Positions 51,807-56,286 of a stretch of 56,286 nt of DNA are shown in pieces. The DNA lies in NCBI GenBank assembly GCA_009861545.1, contig VXME01000100.1, forward strand, positions 1-56,286. The letters run 5' to 3'. Both the position numbers and the translations under genes were made by a program. The first letter of the stretch is position 1. Every line of letters begins with the position of its first letter. The stretch is from Acidobacteriota bacterium. GTDB taxonomy: Bacteria > Acidobacteriota > Vicinamibacteria > Vicinamibacterales > UBA8438. The notes under the pieces were generated by a model, which was not told where the DNA came from, did no database searches, and was given only the letters and a program-made list of their open reading frames with translations.

Positions 51807-53242
51807 TGCCCCCCGTCGTTGTCGTCGTCCGTCGCCGACGAGAGTCCCGGCAACTCGGCGTAGCCGCACAACGGGCACCCGATCGTCGTCTCGCCCGGCT
51901 GCAGGCCGAGCCGCTCGCGGCGCGTCGCCATCTCCGCGGCGAACTCCTCGTCGTCGAGGAACACCGCCTGCCCGATGTTGATCATCATGTTGTCGATCGA
52001 GCGATGGCCGAGGCCGGACCAGTTGCGCGGGTCGGAGACGTTGGGGTTGGTCGGGGTGTTGTCGAAGTAGCCGGTGATGCGCAGGATGGTGCCCCGCGGC
52101 AGCAGCGGCGCGTGGTCGTCCTCGAAGGTGTAGACGCGCACCCAGTTGTGGTTGTAGCCGGCGCAGCTCAGCGTCTCGATGGTGTTGTTCCAGATGGCGT
52201 CGAGGCACATCCGCACGCCGGCGGCGTGCATGTGCGGCTCGTACACCGTCATCTTGGTGTGCTCCATCAGCGTGCTGAACGCCTCGAACTTCTGATCGGC
52301 CTGCAGCGGCCTGATGTCGAGGTCGAGCGTCGCCGGCCCGATGATCTGCACCGTCCGCGCCGGCTCGTAGCCTTCCGGATGGAACTTCAGGCCGATCTCC
52401 AGGTGCGCGCGCGTGTGGCGGCCGTTCGAGTGCAGGTGGGCGGAGGGGAACGTGATCTTCGAACCCGCCTTGAGCAGCTTGCCGGAATCGGGGTGGAAGA
52501 CATCGGCGTTGCGGCCTACCTCGTGCACCGGCCAGAACCCGGCCTCCGCGACCGGCCTGCCGTCGGGACCGACCGGCGAGATGACCAGGTGGTGGATGAC
52601 GTAGAGCCCGCCGATGGTGTCGCGCTCCGGGGGTCCCTCGAAGGTGTTGACCTCGCGCATCTCGATGGCCGAGACGTAGCGGTCCTCCGTCAGACCCGTC
52701 TCCGTCTCGCCCATCGGGCCCCACCAATCGGGGGCGGTCGGCGCCACCTCGATCTCGGGGGACGTGAGCACGAGATCCGGCTCGCCGATCTCCCACCCGG
52801 ACGCATCGGCCGCCACGGCTTCCGCGGTCTGCTCGACGGGCTCGCCGCGCGGCGCCCCGTTGTCGGCCCACTCGGCGATGGCCGCAATCTCCGCGGCGCT
52901 CAGGGAGACGTCGCCCTTGTAGTGCTGGATGCCGATGTCCTTCTCGATGTACCAGGGCGGCATCACGTCCGGCTTGCCGACGCGGCCGGTGCGGTACTTC
53001 ATGGCCCGCGCCCACGGGCGCGCCTGCTCGTAGGTGAGCAGCGACATCGGGGCCACGGACTCCGGGCGGTGGCACTGCTGGCAGCTCCGCTCGAGGATCG
53101 GCGCGATGTCCTTCGCGTAGGTCACGCCGTTCTCGGCCCCCTCCGAGGCGAAGGCGGGGGCAGCGAGCAAGCCTGCGGCCACGACGGCCGTCAGGGTCCG
53201 GAGCAGTACGGACGTTTTGCGGGCGATCGGCAGACGCAGCAT
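51803..53242 (-). CDS. Cytochrome c fused to a copper type II monooxygenase-like domain
   Basis: A 479-residue secreted protein. Signal peptide (1-33, 'APAFASEG'), then a cytochrome c-like domain with haem motif 'CQQCH' and 'VMPPWYIEKDIG', then two beta-sandwich domains of peptidyl-glycine-hydroxylating/dopamine-beta monooxygenase type. Copper ligands are seen as 'YVIHHLVISPVG', 'PSAHLHSNGRHTRAHLE' and 'YEPHMHAAGVRMC', and 'CAGYNHNWV' is near the second site. The eukaryotic enzymes use ascorbate; a fused cytochrome suggests another electron source. AGGAGGG is 8 bases before the ATG at 53242. The coupled gene downstream may assist it. Confidence 0.82.
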   Translation of the reverse strand: MLRLPIARKTSVLLRTLTAVVAAGLLAAPAFASEGAENGVTYAKDIAPILERSCQQCHRPESVAPMSLLTYEQARPWARAMKYRTGRVGKPDVMPPWYIEKDIGIQHYKGDVSLSAAEIAAIAEWADNGAPRGEPVEQTAEAVAADASGWEIGEPDLVLTSPEIEVAPTAPDWWGPMGETETGLTEDRYVSAIEMREVNTFEGPPERDTIGGLYVIHHLVISPVGPDGRPVAEAGFWPVHEVGRNADVFHPDSGKLLKAGSKITFPSAHLHSNGRHTRAHLEIGLKFHPEGYEPARTVQIIGPATLDLDIRPLQADQKFEAFSTLMEHTKMTVYEPHMHAAGVRMCLDAIWNNTIETLSCAGYNHNWVRVYTFEDDHAPLLPRGTILRITGYFDNTPTNPNVSDPRNWSGLGHRSIDNMMINIGQAVFLDDEEFAAEMATRRERLGLQPGETTIGCPLCGYAELPGLSSATDDDNDGGQ

Positions 53243-53421
53243 GGAATCCCTCCTCAACGAATCGCCGGACGATGACAAGTCACCATCGTAGTCGGGCGGC
53301 AGGTCCTTTATCAACGAAATCTCGCCGCGCCCGCACGCGTCTCGGACCCAGGCCGCACCCGGCAGGACCGGCGGCTCGTGCGGGACGAGTTCCGCCGGTC
53401 CCCGCTGAGCACTTCGGAACA

Positions 53422-54918
53422 CTACTGGCCGTTCAGGATCCGCAGGAAGTCGACGTGCGACCCCACCAGGCCGTGCACGCCGACGTGCCGGGCCACGTCC
53501 AGCCCGAGCCGCTCGATGGTCGCGGCCAGCGCCCGCATGTTGTCGTTCACGGGAGGCGGCTCGGCGCTCGGCAACCGCGGCGAGTAGAGGTCCGCGTTGA
53601 CCAGGATCCGCTCCGCCGGCAGGTGTACGACCAGCATCGTCCCCACGTGGCCGACGTCCGGCACGGCGTGGACGTTCATCACCCGCTCGCCGTCGGTCAG
53701 CGTGTAGCCGTCGCTCACCAGCTCCAGCGCCGGGATGCGGTTGGGCGCAAACCACGGCATCAGGCTCGACAGGATGTCCGGCTCCAGCGAGCGCGTGCCC
53801 GGATGGAGGAACACGTCCAGGTAGAAGTCGCGGTTCGCCTCGTGCGTGACGACCGCGGCGCTCTGCGCGACGTAGGTCCGCAGGCCGCCGGCGTGGTCCA
53901 CGTGGTGGTGCGTGTTGACGACGTAGCGGATCGGCTTGTCCGGCACGCGCCGCCGCAGCTCGGCGATCACCGCGAGCGAGCGCGCCTCGCTCTGCGGCGC
54001 CTCCACCACGGCCAGGAAGTCGTCGAACTCCACGCCGATGCTGTGGTGGCTGCCGCCCGACACCCGCCACACGCCCGGCGCCATCTGCGTCGACCGGGCG
54101 ACGACGGGGGGCACCGTTGCCTCCAGCACGGCGTCCGGCACCACCGGCTCCCGGTCGATGTCGAGGTTGGGGTGCACGCCGGTCACCGTGATCTCCATCC
54201 AGTTGTGGCCGGGATTGAGCCGTGGATCGCCCTGGTGCGAATGCAGCACGGTCGGGAACATCACGCCGTCGAACTCCTGGTACGCCGTGTAGCGGTGGTC
54301 GTAGATCATGTCGCCGAAGTACGGGTTCGGCACCCAGGTCAGGACCCGCTCGACGAGGTTGTCCTCGTTGATGGTGCCGTTGACGCGGAACCTGCCCAGC
54401 GCGGTGAACGACACGATGGTCAGCGGGCGCCCCTCGAGCACCAGACCGGTCGCGGAAGCGTCGTCGGCTTCCGCCGCCGCCTTCAGGAAGCCGTGCGGCG
54501 ACATCCAGATGTCGAGCTGGCGGATCTCGGCGTTGGCCGGCTGCGGCACCGGGTCGTCCCCGGCGAGCGTCCAGGTATGCTCGCCGAGGGTGAAGAAGAC
54601 GCGCTGCTGCTCCCCCTGCAGCGGCGTGCCGCCGCCGAGCGCGGGATAGTCGCCCTGACGGCGCGTGTAGATCTCGTACGACGCGCGATGGTCGTAGCTG
54701 ATGGTGCGGTCGTAGGCGGTCACCTCGAAACGCGGCCAGTCGTCGGCCGGCGTGTGGCTCTGCCCCATGTTGGCCACCCACCCGCTCCCGGAGTACCGGA
54801 TCGTGCTCACGTCGCCCATCGTCTCGGCAGCGGCCTGCAGCACCTCGTCGACGTCCTGTGCCGCGGCCGGCGCCGCCAGGACGCACCCTGCGGTCAGCAG
54901 AGCAAGCGTTCTGCGCAT
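53422..54918 (-). CDS. Exported metallo-beta-lactamase-fold hydrolase
   Basis: A 498-residue secreted protein. A signal peptide (1-21) leads to an N-terminal beta-rich domain (about 22-260) and a metallo-beta-lactamase domain (about 280-498) with the zinc motif 'YVVNTHHHVDHAGGL' (H-x-H-x-D-H), 'AVPDVGHVGTMLVVHLPAERILVNADL' whose core 'VGHVGTMLVV' and 'NADL' hold later ligands, and a final histidine 'VGVHGLVGSH'. The substrate of this two-domain exported type is unknown; it is unlikely to be a true beta-lactamase. The ATG follows a GGGGGG purine-rich run. Divergent from the second 'W..PDLQG' gene. Confidence 0.85.
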   Translation of the reverse strand: MRRTLALLTAGCVLAAPAAAQDVDEVLQAAAETMGDVSTIRYSGSGWVANMGQSHTPADDWPRFEVTAYDRTISYDHRASYEIYTRRQGDYPALGGGTPLQGEQQRVFFTLGEHTWTLAGDDPVPQPANAEIRQLDIWMSPHGFLKAAAEADDASATGLVLEGRPLTIVSFTALGRFRVNGTINEDNLVERVLTWVPNPYFGDMIYDHRYTAYQEFDGVMFPTVLHSHQGDPRLNPGHNWMEITVTGVHPNLDIDREPVVPDAVLEATVPPVVARSTQMAPGVWRVSGGSHHSIGVEFDDFLAVVEAPQSEARSLAVIAELRRRVPDKPIRYVVNTHHHVDHAGGLRTYVAQSAAVVTHEANRDFYLDVFLHPGTRSLEPDILSSLMPWFAPNRIPALELVSDGYTLTDGERVMNVHAVPDVGHVGTMLVVHLPAERILVNADLYSPRLPSAEPPPVNDNMRALAATIERLGLDVARHVGVHGLVGSHVDFLRILNGQ

Positions 54919-55044
54919 TGGTTCCCCCCGCAATCTGCAAGTGTCTGTGGAGCCGGATGATAGTCCGCGGTCCGAGACACCGACAAGGGCGCGCTCGTCG
55001 AGGGCAGGGCTGCGAAACCGCCCCCGCACGCCCCTGCGCGGGCG

Positions 55045-55050
55045 TATAAT
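55045..55050 (+). promoter_or_regulatory. TATAAT -10 element before the second 'W..PDLQG' gene
   Basis: An exact TATAAT, 67 bases upstream of the ATG at 55117. The region 17 bases further upstream is GC-rich and gives no -35 match, so an extended or GC-tolerant promoter is implied. Confidence 0.4.
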
Positions 55051-55116
55051 TTGGAGAACCGACCGTCACGAACGAAGCCAGGAAAACGGCCGCAAGGCCC
55101 AGTTGGGAGGTGTCAG

Positions 55117-56136
55117 ATGACTCGGCCCTGTTTCGCCGCCGCGCTCGGCGTGCTCGTGCTGCTCGCGCTGGCCCCGGCAGGCGCCGCCGGGCAGGACGGC
55201 CAGCGGACTCCCTGGGGCGATCCGGATCTCCAGGGGACCTATACGAACAAGACCATCACGCCGCTGGAGCGCCCCGAGGCGCTCGGCGACAAGGCCTTCC
55301 TCACCGACGAGGAGGTCGCGGAGCAGGAGCAGGCGCGCGTCCAGCGCAACCAGGATCTGCTGGAGGCGCCGCCGCGGCGCACCGTCGCAGGCGGGAACGT
55401 CGGCGGCTACAACAACTTCTGGCTGGACGGCGGCACGCGCCCGACCAACCGCACCTCGCTGATCGTCGATCCGCCGAACGGCCGGCTGCCGGCGCGGACC
55501 GCCGACGCCGCGGCGCGCAAGGCCGCACACGACGAGGCGTATCCGGTCGAGGGCCCGTTCGACTCCTGGGAGGACCTGGAGCTGAACGACCGCTGCCTGG
55601 TCTGGTCGGCCGGCCCGCCGATGCTGCCCAGTGCCTACAACAACAACTTCATCGTCCTGCAGACGCCCGACCACGTGGTGATCTACGCCGAGATGATCCA
55701 CGACACCCGCATCATCCCGATCGACGGGCGCGGCCATGTGCCGGCGAGCATCCGCCAGTGGCACGGGGACGCGCGCGGCCACTGGGAGGGCGAGACGCTG
55801 GTCGTCGAGACCACCAACGTGCGGAAGACGACGGCCAACGCCGGCGCGGTCGGCGGCGACCCGGTCCTGCTCCGCATGGCGAGCGGCGGGACGGAAGACA
55901 CGCTCACCGTGACCGAGCGGTTCACCCGGAGCGGCCCCGACAGCCTGCACTACGAGTTCACCGTCGACGATCCGACCCACTTCTCGCAGGCCTTCTCCGG
56001 GGAGTTCCCCTTCACGGCGTTCCCGGCCGACGAGCTGCCGTTCCTCTTCGAGTACGCGTGCCACGAGGGGAACTACAGCATGACGAACATCCTCGGCGGC
56101 GAGCGCGCCCAGGAGCGGGCGACCGACCAGCCGTAG
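55117..56136 (+). CDS. Secreted protein of the 'W..PDLQG' family (unknown function), copy 2
   Basis: A 339-residue exported protein with signal peptide (1-25, 'PAGAAGQDG'). Its landmarks are 'WGDPDLQGTYTNKTITPLER', 'GDKAFLTDEEVAEQE', 'GGYNNFWLDGGT', 'RTSLIVDPPNGRLP', 'DRCLVWSAGPP', 'PIDGRGH', 'GHWEGETLVVETTN', 'ERFTRSGPDSLHYEFTVDDP' and 'YACHEGNYSMTNIL', in the same order as in the protein at 15157-16137. The family carries no motif of a known enzyme class. GGGAGG lies 6-7 bases before the ATG. The gene stands alone in the window, and a TATAAT promoter element is 67 bases upstream. Confidence 0.82.
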   Translation: MTRPCFAAALGVLVLLALAPAGAAGQDGQRTPWGDPDLQGTYTNKTITPLERPEALGDKAFLTDEEVAEQEQARVQRNQDLLEAPPRRTVAGGNVGGYNNFWLDGGTRPTNRTSLIVDPPNGRLPARTADAAARKAAHDEAYPVEGPFDSWEDLELNDRCLVWSAGPPMLPSAYNNNFIVLQTPDHVVIYAEMIHDTRIIPIDGRGHVPASIRQWHGDARGHWEGETLVVETTNVRKTTANAGAVGGDPVLLRMASGGTEDTLTVTERFTRSGPDSLHYEFTVDDPTHFSQAFSGEFPFTAFPADELPFLFEYACHEGNYSMTNILGGERAQERATDQP

Positions 56137-56179
56137 GCATCCCGGCTCTCGGCGAGAGCAGCATCCCACGCTCACCGGC

Positions 56180-56202
56180 GGGGGGGGGGGCACCCCCCCC
56201 CC
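56180..56202. repeat. Poly-G/poly-C inverted run near the window end
   Basis: Eleven G (56180-56190) followed by CA and ten C (56193-56202) form a simple hairpin, followed by more GC-only sequence to about 56240. This composition differs from all preceding intergenic DNA and lies in the last 110 bases, so it may be an unreliable contig end as much as a biological repeat. Confidence 0.6.
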
Positions 56203-56286
56203 GCGGCCGCGGGGGAGGGCGGGGGGGCGCCGCCGCCGGGCGAGGACACAAAGCACGCACACGCAAGAAATAGGGGAGAGTGTATG

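Noticed and set aside
1-56286. CRISPR arrays, tRNA, rRNA and insertion sequences
   Set aside because: No regularly spaced direct repeats with unique spacers, no cloverleaf-like sequence and no transposase motifs were noticed anywhere in the window.

Overview
This 56.3-kb window is high-GC bacterial DNA with a gene complement typical of Acidobacteriota, most likely a Vicinamibacteria-type lineage. The reasoning is by gene family: an acidobacterial-type duplicated FtsX/MacB permease (ADOP type), a paired DUF1800/DUF1501 operon, a carboxypeptidase-regulatory-domain TonB receptor, cytochrome c-PQQ and cytochrome c-copper monooxygenase-like exported enzymes, and two copies of a secreted family beginning 'W..PDLQG' that I associate with this phylum. 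No rRNA, tRNA, CRISPR array or insertion sequence was recognised, so the placement rests on family content only.

Layout. 0-1 kb: a decayed, frameshifted cadherin/PKD-like fragment. 1-9.5 kb: a small membrane-anchored protein, two small His/Cys-rich exported proteins, an ADOP permease, two DUF3526 ABC permeases without an ATPase gene beside them, and a Tat-exported amidohydrolase. 9.5-18.7 kb: a molybdopterin oxidoreductase, a Tat-exported dienelactone hydrolase, a STAS/SpoIIE partner-switch pair, cytidine deaminase, the first 'W..PDLQG' protein, and a three-gene overlapping operon (membrane-anchored protein, NAD-dependent epimerase-like protein, polytopic membrane protein). 18.7-26 kb: an accessory/defence-flavoured stretch with a DUF4143 ATPase behind a perfect AT-rich palindrome, a CDP-alcohol phosphatidyltransferase, a HigB-like toxin with an antitoxin fused to a predicted RNase H-fold domain, an ATP-dependent DNA ligase with a PanE-like reductase, and a nucleotidyltransferase pair.

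26-36.4 kb: a well-delimited DUF1800-DUF1501 operon (promoter and intrinsic terminator both visible), a small exported protein, the F420 biosynthesis gene fbiC translationally coupled to a small membrane-anchored protein, and a large TonB-dependent receptor. 36.5-42.8 kb: the most striking unit, a 1517-residue STAND-like NTPase with a degenerate nuclease-like N-terminus, followed by an OLD-family ATPase with a Toprim-like C-terminus; this looks like a two-gene defence module. 42.9-56 kb: exported metabolism (cupin, glycosyltransferase, cytochrome c-PQQ enzyme, lipocalin-like lipoprotein, TonB receptor, copper-monooxygenase-like cytochrome, secreted Ig-like protein, metallo-beta-lactamase-fold hydrolase, second 'W..PDLQG' protein).

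Best candidates for undescribed biology are: (1) the NTPase + OLD nuclease pair; (2) the HigB toxin with a HigA-RNase H-like fusion; (3) the F420 gene coupled to a small membrane protein that has two look-alikes elsewhere in the window; and (4) the palindrome in front of the DUF4143 ATPase. All functional statements are from sequence reading alone, without database searches.
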